64,000 nt of DNA, from the NCBI RefSeq assembly GCF_900110345.1, contig NZ_FODJ01000005.1:1-64000 (forward strand), read 5' to 3'. Shown here piece by piece: positions 8,190 through 16,610 of this stretch. The first letter of the stretch is position 1. Every line of letters starts with the position of its first letter. This stretch comes from Amphibacillus marinus (GTDB lineage Bacteria > Bacillota > Bacilli > Bacillales > Amphibacillaceae). Under the pieces are notes generated by a model. That model saw only the letters and a list, made by a program, of their open reading frames with translations. It had not been told where the DNA came from and searched no databases. Made by a program: the position numbers and the translations under genes.

Positions 8190-8434
8190 TTGGCCGCTGG
8201 TATTATAATTCTCGTTGTTGCTGTTATCTTTATTTCTATTCATGTTCTATACAAAATATTTAGCAAGCGCTTCAATTCGGTTTTTCTTTACTGCCCTTGT
8301 TAGTAGCATCTAGTAAACTACCAGATTCTTCTTTTGAACGCACTTATTACGTTAGTTTTTTTGTACTAGAGGTTATCTTGTTATTAGAATTAGTTAGCGC
8401 TTGTTGCCTTGGGAAGTCTGCTAATTATTTTTAG
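8190..8434 (+). pseudogene. Decayed DUF4181-like paralogue
   Basis: From TTG at 8190 the frame gives MAAGIIILVVAVIFISIHVL then KIFSKRFNS, the first membrane segment and basic loop of the family, and stops at 8301-8303. A second frame, usable from about 8279, continues with DSSFERTYYVSFFVLEVILL and ends at TAG 8432-8434. DSSFERTYYVS corresponds to SDEPKRAYVT of the intact copies. The two halves are joined by a frameshift and lack the middle of the protein. The remnant is colinear with the paralogues on both sides. Confidence 0.6.
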
Positions 8435-8504
8435 CAATAGTAGTAATAGGAACGCATTTTTATGTGGCAAATTAGTTTCATTGACTAACACGGAGGTAGG
8501 TTTT

Positions 8505-8894
8505 ATGGTCTATTTACTCGTTATTAGCTATGCTGTTTTATTTGGTAGCGTTGGCTTTAGGATAAGAAAACATTTGCTTAATAAGTATCTACTAAGTAGT
8601 CGTAAAGGTAATGGGGAACACTATCTTCATGAGCATGATCGGCGAAGGATGAGCATCTACCACGTGCTCCTGATAACATTGTATATTATTGCCGTGATGG
8701 CCGTTATCGAGCAACAAGCGGTTAGAATACTATTGGGCAGTGTTCCGATTCTAGGCAGTGGCCTCATTCAAATGGGGTTTGAATGGTTTACATCCTCAGA
8801 GCGGAAGCAAGCCTATGTGACAGGGGTGGTTACGACCAGCATCCTAGCCTGGTACTTGCTAAGCAGCTTTACAATCATTCAACTCATGCTTTAA
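8505..8894 (+). CDS. DUF4181-like small membrane protein 3
   Basis: A 129-residue paralogue with the marker WFTSSERKQAYVTGV and about four hydrophobic segments: VYLLVISYAVLFGSVGF at the N-terminus, one around 50-65, one around 70-85 and one at the C-terminus. ATG at 8505 was chosen because CGGAGGT lies about 8 nt upstream; the longer frame upstream reads through the decayed copy. Tandem amplification plus decay of one copy suggests a lineage-specific, fast-changing family. Confidence 0.65.
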   Translation: MVYLLVISYAVLFGSVGFRIRKHLLNKYLLSSRKGNGEHYLHEHDRRRMSIYHVLLITLYIIAVMAVIEQQAVRILLGSVPILGSGLIQMGFEWFTSSERKQAYVTGVVTTSILAWYLLSSFTIIQLML

Positions 8895-9001
8895 TATGTA
8901 AAATAGTTTTCGGAGGTAAAGCTAAACCCTAGCGAAAAGAAAAGAGACACTCTATGATAAATGTATGCTTAGCGGCAAATACACTTAGAAAGAGGTCCCT
9001 T

Positions 9002-9851
9002 ATGGAATCTATTATAACAAATCTATTCAAATTAATAAAGAAATCTGTTAATCTTATTGCGTTTGAAGAAAGCGTCCGCACACCAGTTAGGTCAAGTGTT
9101 TACCTTGATGAATCGTGCCATTGTGAAACAAAACAAGCAGAAGGGTGGACAGTCGAGCGTAGTGATGACAGGGCCATGCAATATTTGCGTTTGGCGTCGT
9201 TCAGTGTACTCACACCCTTATGCATGATGAGAAAGGTCAATCAAGGTATCCGCTTGATGAATGGGCTGGCTTTAAGAAATATTAGCGAAGAAGCCCCTAT
9301 GTGGAATTGAAAGTAGCCGAAATGGCAGCAGAAAGTACGTATCAAGAAACGGCACGTGTCTTAAAAGAATGGACGGCAGTGGACATAAGTCATACGATGG
9401 TTGGGGCGATCGTGCGGAAAGTGGGCGCTGCGCAAGCTAAAGTAGATGAAGAGCTGATTTTAGAATTAGATGAATTAACTGATCTACCTGAAAGAAAAGC
9501 CATTAATTTTCTTTATGCTGAAACTAATGGTGTGTTTGTGCGTGGAACGGAGGAAAAGAAAAGTCACGAAGTCAGTCATGCGATCTTGTATGAGGGCTGG
9601 GAGAAAAACGGGAAACGCGTGTCGTTGAGCCAACCGATGGTTAAAGTGAAGCAAGGGAAACTGAATGATACCCCCAGAGAATCCTATCTTAAAGGGCAAA
9701 AACGAAGCGTTAGAGAGCAACGCACACAACACGTATGTCTATGTACCTTCGTCAACCAACACGCCCGTCTATTGGGACTAAATCAGGGGCAATTGCGCTG
9801 CATGTCCCGCATACATCACCCATTGGAAGATTAGCAAGAAGTTTTAGATAA
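9002..9851 (+). pseudogene. ISLre2-family transposase remnant (internal deletion and frameshifts)
   Basis: Three colinear fragments of an ISLre2 (UPF0236) transposase are visible. The first is MESIITNLFKLIKKSVNLIA... through KQAEGWTVERSDDRAMQY in one frame. After a shift near 9175-9300 comes VELKVAEMAAESTYQETARV... to YEGWEKNGKRVSLSQP. Then follows PMVKVKQGKLNDTPRESYLK directly, and after another shift near 9735 the C-terminus TRPSIGTKSGAIALHVPHTS...RLARSFR ending at TAA 9849-9851. Intact relatives have roughly 200 more residues between RVSL.QP and MVKVKQG, including much of the catalytic domain, so the element cannot move on its own. Clear terminal repeats were not found. Confidence 0.8.
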
Positions 9852-10008
9852 TCATCCTGGCTGTTAGGGGTAGTGTCTTGGGCTTGAAGACCGTATGACC
9901 AACGGCTAAGTCACCAAACGATGGCAATCGTGCGGTAGCCAAAACGTGTACAATAATAGAGTGCAAAACCTTTGGGTTAAAAAGGTACCGAGAAAAGTTT
10001 GACACAAA

Positions 10009-10025
10009 CGTTAAATATATTAACG
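10009..10025. repeat. Short inverted repeat upstream of mdxR
   Basis: CGTTAA-ATATA-TTAACG is a perfect 6+5+6 inverted repeat about 93 nt before the regulator gene, just after a TTGACA (9999-10004). It could be an operator, but no good -10 could be paired with the TTGACA. Confidence 0.3.
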
Positions 10026-10117
10026 CATCTAATATAGACCTATTATGGTAAAATCAAATTAAAAGGTCTTTGTATATTTTAAAGAGACTTATCACTGCTA
10101 CTGGAAAAGAGTTGTTG

Positions 10118-11092
10118 ATGATGACCACACTAAATGATGTAGCTAAAAAGGCAAACGTTTCAAAAATGACAGTATCACGAGTGATCAACCACCCAGAACA
10201 GGTAACAGAAGAATTAAGAGCGTTAGTTCATGCAGCTATGAAAGAATTAAATTATAAGCCTAATGTTATGGCGAAGGCACTAGCTAATAATCGCACGCAG
10301 ATTATTAAACTATTAATATTAGAGGAGATGGACTATGTTGAACCATACTATATGCAGCTTCTAGTTGGGATTGCAAATGAACTTGATAAGCATGCATATG
10401 GTTTACAACTGGTTACGAAACGGAATACACAGATTGGCGATTCCGATGGTTATATTGTATGTGGTATGCGCGAGGCTGATTATGAATGGCTTAATACTTT
10501 GGAAAAACCAATCGTATTATTTGGTGAAAATACGCATGGATACAACTTTGTCGACAGTGATAATCAAAAAAGCATTGAAAGAGCAGTTGATTATGCGATT
10601 TCACTCGATTATGAAAGGATCATTTTTGTCGGTGTTGATGTTAATGAACCTTTTGCAATCTCAAGAGAGAAAGGCTATTTATCAGCGATGGAAAGGCATA
10701 ATAAGTATGTATCCATGTTTAGATTGGAGAATCGGTCAAAATATTCTGCGGCATTTGTTCGTGAAAATTGGGAGACCTTTGTTCCGAATACGGCATTCAT
10801 ATGTGCATCAGATCGATTGGCATTAGGGATTATTAGGGAAGTAAAAGAACAAGGAGGATCTATACCAGAAGATTTTGGCGTCATTGGCCATGATGGTGTA
10901 TTTCTTGACCGAATCGCATATCCCTATTTAACAACACTCAAGCAGTCGGTTGATAAAATGGGAGCGGCGACTGCTCAACTTGTCTTACAAAAGATTAACG
11001 CATCTGGATCTGATCAAGGAAATATCCTGTTTGATACTGAATTAAAGTTGGGTGGAACGACTAGATTGAAGAAGAATCAAATACATACTTAA
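10118..11092 (+). CDS. mdxR: LacI-family regulator of the maltodextrin locus
   Basis: This 324-residue LacI/GalR regulator has an N-terminal helix-turn-helix and hinge (TLNDVAKKANVSKMTVSRVI, then NYKPNVMAKALANNRT) and a periplasmic-binding-protein-like sensor domain ending DFGVIGHDGVFLDRIAYPYL. It stands directly upstream of the maltodextrin genes, like mdxR (yvdE) of B. subtilis, so maltose or maltodextrin is the likely effector. ATGATG at 10118/10121 is the likely start; no strong ribosome site is seen, and the frame could open at TTG 10070. Whether it represses or activates is not shown; the position of the GTTAYCGGTAAC sites favours activation. It has its own terminator. Confidence 0.8.
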   Translation: MMTTLNDVAKKANVSKMTVSRVINHPEQVTEELRALVHAAMKELNYKPNVMAKALANNRTQIIKLLILEEMDYVEPYYMQLLVGIANELDKHAYGLQLVTKRNTQIGDSDGYIVCGMREADYEWLNTLEKPIVLFGENTHGYNFVDSDNQKSIERAVDYAISLDYERIIFVGVDVNEPFAISREKGYLSAMERHNKYVSMFRLENRSKYSAAFVRENWETFVPNTAFICASDRLALGIIREVKEQGGSIPEDFGVIGHDGVFLDRIAYPYLTTLKQSVDKMGAATAQLVLQKINASGSDQGNILFDTELKLGGTTRLKKNQIHT

Positions 11093-11129
11093 GCAGAGCT
11101 GATCATGTATCATGCTCTGCTTTTTTTTG
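11092..11129 (+). terminator. Terminator of mdxR
   Basis: AGCAGAGC (11092-11099) pairs with GCTCTGCT (11114-11121), followed by a run of eight T. Confidence 0.88.
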
Positions 11130-11130
11130 T

Positions 11131-11228
11131 GGAAAGTATAAATCTCTATTCATACTTTTTCATCTGAATTGATTGCATATTCGTCAACGAAATGTGGAAA
11201 AATATAGAATCTGTTGACGAAAGCGTTA
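11131..11228. repeat. Duplicated intergenic element, copy A
   Basis: This 98-nt segment aligns with 24307-24403 over its whole length at about 70 % identity by eye, sharing exact blocks GGAAAGTATA and TATTCGTCAAC. It contains TTCGTCAAC (11180-11188) and GTTGACGAA, a perfect 9-bp inverted repeat around a loop of about 24 nt. It lies immediately after the mdxR terminator. Confidence 0.6.
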
Positions 11229-11261
11229 GATGTCCACCTTTTTCGTTCAAAGCACTTTTCT

Positions 11262-11273
11262 GTTATCGGTAAC
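11262..11273. promoter_or_regulatory. Putative regulator operator upstream of alpha-glucosidase gene
   Basis: GTTATCGGTAAC, an almost perfect CG-centred palindrome in the style of LacI-family operators. It ends exactly 13 nt before the predicted -35, as does the related site at 15142-15153. Confidence 0.5.
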
Positions 11274-11286
11274 ACGAAATATTAGC

Positions 11287-11314
11287 TTGTTTCTGATGTA
11301 GGAGATGCTAGAAT
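11287..11314 (+). promoter_or_regulatory. Predicted promoter of alpha-glucosidase-mdxD
   Basis: TTGTTT (11287-11292) and TAGAAT (11309-11314) separated by 16 nt. The leader to the first start codon would be about 115 nt. Confidence 0.5.
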
Positions 11315-11319
11315 AATTT

Positions 11320-11333
11320 TGAAAGCGTTTTAT
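11320..11333. promoter_or_regulatory. cre-like CcpA site
   Basis: TGAAAGCGTTTTAT fits 12 of 14 positions of TGWAANCGNTNWCA and lies at the expected transcription start, a position used for repression. Confidence 0.5.
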
Positions 11334-11435
11334 CGTCTTGGCTTTCATTCACTTTCCAAAAAAAGAACTAAAGATTGCAAGTTGGAAGTGAAAGAGCCCC
11401 TAGTTGAAGTTACCCACTACAAGGAGGTGAAAAAA

Positions 11436-13136
11436 ATGTCTAGTCCTGAAAAAAGTGAAATAATCTATCAAATATATCCAAAGAGTTTTCAAGATACAAA
11501 TGGTGATGGATTGGGTGATCTCCAAGGGATAATTGACCGTCTGGATTATATTAAGTCGCTTGGTGTGACCATGATCTGGTTAAACCCCATTTTTGAATCG
11601 CCACATGTAGACAATGGCTATGATGTATCTGATTACTACACGATCGATTCGAAGTATGGAGATGAATTAATCGTAGATAGGTTGATAGAAGCTGCACATG
11701 CAAACGGATTAAAAGTCATGTTTGATTTAGTATTAAATCATACTTCCACTAAGCATTGGTGGTTTCAAGAAGCCCTAGAAGGGCCGAATAATCGATATCG
11801 TGATTATTACATATGGAAAAAATCCGCCAGGAAAGATCATCCTCCGAATAATTGGGCATCTTTCTTTGGAGGATCTGTTTGGGAACTAATTGATGAAGAT
11901 AGTATGTATTACTTTCATTTATTTGATAAGGAGATGCCCGATTTGAATTGGCGTAATCCTAATGTTCGGGAAGAGATGATACGTATTGCTCTATATTGGC
12001 TTGATAAAGGAGTGGATGGATTTCGGCTTGATGCCTTTATCCATTTGGAGAAAGAACATGGATACCCAGATGTCCCATACGCCGACCCAGGGCAGTGCAG
12101 TATTGCGGAAGAATATTATGCAAATCTCCCAAAAGTGGATGACTATATTAAAGAATTTGTCTTAAAAATAAAAAAGCATTATCCCAACGTTTACATACTT
12201 GGGGAAGCTGCCTCTGCTGACCCGGACAGAGGTGTTCAATATACGTTGCCAAGAGGGGAAGCATGTAATTCTATCGTCTCATTTAGGTATTTTCCAATGA
12301 AAGACCGTTTGAACGATGAACAGTTTTTAATCGATGGTAAACCAGAAATGCTTGATGTTAAGCAATTTAAACAGGTTATGGCTGAATGGCAAAGTAAATT
12401 AGGTGAAATAAGTGAACCGACTTTGTATTTAAATAATCATGATATGCCAAGAGCGGTGTCTCGATTGGGTGATGCCAAGAAATTCAGAGAAGATAGTGCC
12501 AAGACACTTGCAACGGTGATGTACCTACAAAAAGGTGTGCCAGTCATTTTGAATGGTGAAGAGATTGGAATGAAGAACTTAGAGGTTAAAAGCTGGGAAA
12601 ATAGCAGATTGAAGAATGGCCAAGAGACCGTTAATTGGCTTATCGAAAAGGGTGTTTCTGAAAAAGTACTTAAGGAATATCTAAGTTCAATCAGTATAAA
12701 TGCAAGTAGGGGTGCCATGCAATGGACGGATGGAGAATTTGCTGGCTTTTCAACTGAAGAACCGTGGAGTGGTGTAAACCGAGAAAGTCATTACAATGTG
12801 GCAGCGCAAGCATCAAACACAACGAGTATATTGTCACATTATAGAATATTACTCAACCTTAAAAAGAGGGCGCTTTTTTCAATCGGTAACTATGAGATGT
12901 ATGTGGTCAAAAGTCCGATTTTAGCCTATGGACGTCAGTATAAAAGTGAAAAAGCGATTATAATAGCCAACCTGAGTGATGAAACGCAAACAAGCGAAAT
13001 AAAGCGCTTGAAAAGTTTAAAATATGAGATTCTATTGCAAACAGGAACAGTTCGAGTTTGTGGGGATACCTTGATCGAGTTAGCGCCTTTTGCTTCAATT
13101 GTTTTAATCATTAAGGAAAAAAAGGAGAAGAGATAA
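11436..13136 (+). CDS. GH13 alpha-glucosidase (probably alpha-1,4 preferring)
   Basis: A 566-residue cytoplasmic glycoside hydrolase family 13 enzyme of the oligo-1,6-glucosidase/alpha-glucosidase subgroup. Conserved regions are DLVLNH (~97-102), GFRLDAF with nucleophile Asp199, YILGEAA with acid Glu257, and YLNNHD with Asp336. Residue 200, after the nucleophile, is Ala; in this subgroup Ala is linked with alpha-1,4 preference and Val with alpha-1,6. Start ATG 11436 has AAGGAGGTG 7 nt upstream; the frame is open further upstream but runs into the promoter region. Its stop overlaps the mdxD start (TAATG), so the two are translationally coupled. It has no counterpart at this place in the B. subtilis mdx operon. 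Confidence 0.85.
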   Translation: MSSPEKSEIIYQIYPKSFQDTNGDGLGDLQGIIDRLDYIKSLGVTMIWLNPIFESPHVDNGYDVSDYYTIDSKYGDELIVDRLIEAAHANGLKVMFDLVLNHTSTKHWWFQEALEGPNNRYRDYYIWKKSARKDHPPNNWASFFGGSVWELIDEDSMYYFHLFDKEMPDLNWRNPNVREEMIRIALYWLDKGVDGFRLDAFIHLEKEHGYPDVPYADPGQCSIAEEYYANLPKVDDYIKEFVLKIKKHYPNVYILGEAASADPDRGVQYTLPRGEACNSIVSFRYFPMKDRLNDEQFLIDGKPEMLDVKQFKQVMAEWQSKLGEISEPTLYLNNHDMPRAVSRLGDAKKFREDSAKTLATVMYLQKGVPVILNGEEIGMKNLEVKSWENSRLKNGQETVNWLIEKGVSEKVLKEYLSSISINASRGAMQWTDGEFAGFSTEEPWSGVNRESHYNVAAQASNTTSILSHYRILLNLKKRALFSIGNYEMYVVKSPILAYGRQYKSEKAIIIANLSDETQTSEIKRLKSLKYEILLQTGTVRVCGDTLIELAPFASIVLIIKEKKEKR

Positions 13137-14941
13137 TGAATACAGCAGCTTTATATCATAGACCGGAAAGTGAGTATGCCTATCTATACGAAAAAGGTCA
13201 TTTCCATATTAGGATGAGAACACAACTTGGTGATGTGACACGAGTAGAATTGCTTAGTGGCGATCCTTATACGCTTCATTCGGATGAATGGTTTAGAGAT
13301 GGCGTAGCAATGGAGAAAGTATATAGTACCAATCTACACGATTATTGGCTGATCGATACCAATGAACCGACCAATCGCATATCTTATGGTTTTCGTGTCG
13401 TTGGTGAAGACGGTGTAGAAGTGTTTTTTTCTGATCAGGGCGTACAACCTTTTGAAGCATCATTACTTCGGGAAGCTAATGCCTATTTCAGAATGCCCTA
13501 TGTACATGAGATTGATGCTTTTAAAGCACCTACGTGGGTAAGAGACACAATATGGTATCAAATATTTCCTGAACGCTTCTCAAATGGAGATGCTACTTTA
13601 AATCCTGAAAATACACTAGCTTGGGAGGAGAAAGCGAATCCTGGGAGAGATGATTTTTATGGTGGTGACTTACAAGGGATCATTAATAATCTTGACTATC
13701 TAAAAGAACTAGGAATAAATGGGCTTTACCTATGTCCGATCTTCAAGGCTGCCTCAAATCATAAATATGACACAATTGACTATTATGAAATTGACCCTGC
13801 TTTTGGTAATAAAGCTACATTTAAAAAACTCGTTAAAGAAGCGCATGACAGAGGGATTAAAATAATGCTTGATGCTGTTTTTAATCACCTAGGCTGGCAT
13901 TCTCCACAATGGCAAGATGTTTTGGCTCATCAAGAGCGTTCAGAATATAAGGATTGGTTTCATATTCATGAATTTCCGGTCAAAAATTTAGGCGATCTTA
14001 CCACTGATGAGATGGAGAATGTCGGCGTAGTCAATTATGAAACATTTGCATTTACAGGACATATGCCGAAGTTAAATACCGCAAATCCAAAGGTGCAGGC
14101 TTATCTACTAGACATTGCAACATATTGGATCAAAGAATTTGATATTGATGCATGGCGCTTAGATGTGGCCAACGAGGTCGACCATACATTTTGGAAACAA
14201 TTTTATAAAGAAACAACGTCAATTAAATCCGACCTTTATATATTAGGTGAGATTTGGCACTCGTCACAAAGCTGGCTAAATGGAGACGAGTTCCACGCTG
14301 TGATGAATTATGCTTACACGAATAACATTGAAAATTACTTTTTCAATAACACCCTCACGCCAATGCAAATGGTAGCTGGATTAAATACGCAGCTAATGTT
14401 GTATCGCCAACAAACAACAGAAGTGATGTTTAACTTACTAGACTCTCACGATACCGCGAGAATTTTAACAAAGGCTAACGGAAATAAAGCTCGGGTGAAA
14501 GCTGCCTTATTCTTTATGTTTACACAAACTGGCACGCCATGCATTTATTATGGAACAGAGATCGGACTTGATGGAGGAAACGATCCTGATTGCAGAAAGT
14601 GCATGGTCTGGGACACGGAACGACAGGATCTTGATATGCTCAATTTTACCAAAGATATGATTCGCTTTAGAAAAAGGTATGCAGAAATTCTGACTTACGG
14701 AAAAGTCGAATGGCATGATCTAAGAGATGATGAACAGGTAATTGGTTATAAAAGAACTTTGGGAAATGAAACGCTTATTTTCTATTTCAATCAAAGTAAA
14801 GAAAAGGTGAAACTTGATCGACTTCTAGAGAATGCAGATATACAGCTATCAATAAACCTCGCTCAAGATGAAGAAGGTCTGACACTGCAAGAGGATGGTT
14901 TTGTTGCTTGTTATCATGTTAAGGGAGATAAGAGTGAATAG
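13136..14941 (+). CDS. mdxD: Neopullulanase/maltogenic amylase/cyclomaltodextrinase (GH13_20)
   Basis: A 601-residue intracellular enzyme that hydrolyses maltodextrins and cyclodextrins to maltose. The first ~120 residues form an N-terminal beta domain of the CBM34 type, followed by the (beta/alpha)8 barrel beginning TWVRDTIWYQIFPERFSNGD. Catalytic regions: DAVFNHLGWH (246-255), WRLDVANEVDH with Asp343, LGEIW with Glu372 and LLDSHD with Asp439. VANEVDH is typical of the neopullulanase group. No signal peptide, so it acts inside the cell on dextrins brought in by MdxEFG. Equivalent to mdxD (yvdF) of B. subtilis in content and position. Confidence 0.9.
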   Translation: MNTAALYHRPESEYAYLYEKGHFHIRMRTQLGDVTRVELLSGDPYTLHSDEWFRDGVAMEKVYSTNLHDYWLIDTNEPTNRISYGFRVVGEDGVEVFFSDQGVQPFEASLLREANAYFRMPYVHEIDAFKAPTWVRDTIWYQIFPERFSNGDATLNPENTLAWEEKANPGRDDFYGGDLQGIINNLDYLKELGINGLYLCPIFKAASNHKYDTIDYYEIDPAFGNKATFKKLVKEAHDRGIKIMLDAVFNHLGWHSPQWQDVLAHQERSEYKDWFHIHEFPVKNLGDLTTDEMENVGVVNYETFAFTGHMPKLNTANPKVQAYLLDIATYWIKEFDIDAWRLDVANEVDHTFWKQFYKETTSIKSDLYILGEIWHSSQSWLNGDEFHAVMNYAYTNNIENYFFNNTLTPMQMVAGLNTQLMLYRQQTTEVMFNLLDSHDTARILTKANGNKARVKAALFFMFTQTGTPCIYYGTEIGLDGGNDPDCRKCMVWDTERQDLDMLNFTKDMIRFRKRYAEILTYGKVEWHDLRDDEQVIGYKRTLGNETLIFYFNQSKEKVKLDRLLENADIQLSINLAQDEEGLTLQEDGFVACYHVKGDKSE

Positions 14942-15141
14942 CTAGCTTGATCAAAAATATTTACTTTGAGAAGCATTAAAATATTGAGTGAAATGAGATT
15001 TACAGCGCTACAAATATCAGTATGACCTTGCTTCAAGCAATCAAACAAACTTCGGTTCAACTGATCGTAACGAAGAGGTGCTAAGTTTACTATTCTACTA
15101 TTTTATTAACATTTTTTCCATAAAAACCCAACTTGAATATT

Positions 15142-15153
15142 GATACCGGTAAC
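15142..15153. promoter_or_regulatory. Putative regulator operator upstream of mdxE
   Basis: GATACCGGTAAC contains the perfect core TACCGGTA and differs from the site at 11262 in two bases. It ends 13 nt before the -35, the same spacing as there, so both are centred about 54 nt upstream of the expected start of transcription. Confidence 0.5.
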
Positions 15154-15166
15154 ATTGAGAAACCAA

Positions 15167-15194
15167 TTGCAAAACGTTTTGATTAAAATATAAT
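15167..15194 (+). promoter_or_regulatory. Predicted promoter of the mdxE transport operon
   Basis: TTGCAA (15167-15172) and TATAAT (15189-15194) separated by 16 nt, 45 nt before the mdxE start codon. Confidence 0.7.
15170..15181. promoter_or_regulatory. CG-centred palindrome inside the mdxE promoter
   Basis: CAAAACGTTTTG is a perfect 12-bp palindrome overlapping the -35 and spacer. The form is typical of LacI/CcpA-family binding sites and the position would block RNA polymerase. Confidence 0.5.
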
Positions 15195-15200
15195 TGATTT

Positions 15201-15214
15201 TGTAAACGATTACA
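15201..15214. promoter_or_regulatory. Consensus cre site for CcpA
   Basis: TGTAAACGATTACA matches TGWAANCGNTNWCA at all 14 positions and starts 7 nt after the -10, so CcpA would repress the transport operon in the presence of preferred sugars. Confidence 0.85.
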
Positions 15215-15238
15215 AGATGCTAAAGGAGGAAGGGTTAA

Positions 15239-16516
15239 ATGAAATTTTATAAATTAATAGGATTAAGTGCAATGGCTTTTGTCATGGTTGCCTGTGGTAA
15301 CGGTTCAGAAACAGAAACAGGAAACAACACCGAAAATACCGAAAATGGATCAAATGGAGAAGTGAGTGGCTCAATTGAGGTTGGGGTAGGTGAGGATTAT
15401 GTTGAATTCGTTGAAGCAATCATTCCAGCCTTTGAAGATGAATACGGTGTGGAAGTAACCGTTTCAGAACGGGATATGTTCGATACCCTTGAAGCTGTGC
15501 CGTTAGATGGTCCAGCAGGTCTGTCTCCAGATGTTTTACTCTCACCTTATGATCGAATCGGTGGAATGGGCCAGCAAGGACATTTAAGTGAGCTTACTTT
15601 ACCTGATGATGGGCGTTACGATGAGACGGATGAGCAACAAGTAACGGTAAATGATCAAGTATATGGGGTGCCTTTTGTGATTGAATCATTAGTATTGTTT
15701 TATAACAAAGATTTGATTGAAGCACCGCCTATGACCTTTGAAGAATTGGAAGAGCTAGCAGATGAGGAACAATACGCCTTTACTGGTCAGTCTGGTACCA
15801 GCACAGCATTCTTGGCTAATTGGGTAGATTTCTATAATTCCTATGGCCTGATCTCCGGATTTGGTGGATACGTTTTTGGGGGTGATGGGGAGGATACTGC
15901 AGATATTGGTCTAAATACAGCTGAAGCAATAGAAGGAATAGAATACGCGCAAAAGTGGTTCAATGACATTTGGCCAGAAGGCATGTTAGATGTAACGAGT
16001 GCAGGTGACTTCATTGACGACCAATTTATTCAAGGGAATGCGGTAGCGGTCATTAACGGTCCGTGGGGTGCGGCCAACTATCGGGATAGTGGTGTTAATC
16101 TAGGTGTTGCGCCAATTCCTACCCTTCCGAACGGTAATCCTTATGAACCTTTCGCTGGTGGAAAAGGGTGGGTTATCCCTTCTTATTCCGAGAATTTCGA
16201 AGCGGCAGCTGCATTTGTTGCCTTTGTTACAAATGAAGAAAATATGATGTTACTTTACGAGGACTATACCAATGAGATTCCAGCCAATCAACAGGCAAAA
16301 AGTACAATTAGTGATGCAGCAGATGACGAATTAGCTATAGCCGTAATTGATCAATATAACAACGCTGTGCCGATGCCGAACATTCCAGAAATGGCTGAAG
16401 TATGGACAGGTGCAGAATCAATGATGTTTGATGCAGGTTATGGAAATAAAACGGCTGAGGAGTCGGCTAATGATGCTGTCCAAACGATATCAGAAAATAT
16501 TGAGCAAAAATACTAA
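15239..16516 (+). CDS. mdxE: Maltodextrin ABC transporter, substrate-binding lipoprotein
   Basis: A 425-residue extracellular solute-binding protein. The N-terminus is a lipoprotein signal with lipobox MVAC (Cys19), then a low-complexity acidic linker rich in Glu, Thr, Asn and Gly (about residues 20-45). The mature part shows family 1 binding-protein features (VGVGEDYVEFVEAIIPAFEDE, VPFVIESLVLFYNKDLI, GNAVAVINGPWGAANYRDSG). The strongly acidic surface may reflect a salt- or alkali-tolerant host (inference). GGAGGAAGGG precedes the ATG. First gene of the transport operon, as expected for the most abundant component. Confidence 0.92.
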   Translation: MKFYKLIGLSAMAFVMVACGNGSETETGNNTENTENGSNGEVSGSIEVGVGEDYVEFVEAIIPAFEDEYGVEVTVSERDMFDTLEAVPLDGPAGLSPDVLLSPYDRIGGMGQQGHLSELTLPDDGRYDETDEQQVTVNDQVYGVPFVIESLVLFYNKDLIEAPPMTFEELEELADEEQYAFTGQSGTSTAFLANWVDFYNSYGLISGFGGYVFGGDGEDTADIGLNTAEAIEGIEYAQKWFNDIWPEGMLDVTSAGDFIDDQFIQGNAVAVINGPWGAANYRDSGVNLGVAPIPTLPNGNPYEPFAGGKGWVIPSYSENFEAAAAFVAFVTNEENMMLLYEDYTNEIPANQQAKSTISDAADDELAIAVIDQYNNAVPMPNIPEMAEVWTGAESMMFDAGYGNKTAEESANDAVQTISENIEQKY

Positions 16517-16545
16517 TAACACATATTGAAGATGACGGGGTGATG

Positions 16546-16574
16546 CGGCAGGGGGATGACTACAGTCCCTGCCG
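16546..16574 (+). terminator. Intra-operon hairpin between mdxE and mdxF
   Basis: CGGCAGGG (16546-16553) pairs with CCCTGCCG (16567-16574), followed by TCTTATTCTTAT. Such leaky hairpins after binding-protein genes usually lower expression of the permease genes or stabilise the upstream message. Confidence 0.6.
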
Positions 16575-16610
16575 TCTTATTCTTATCTGAATCAGGAGGG
16601 TGTGAGAAGC

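Noticed and set aside
10365-10826. 153-codon frame inside the LacI-type regulator gene
   Set aside because: Lies wholly within mdxR in another frame and lacks any recognisable motif.
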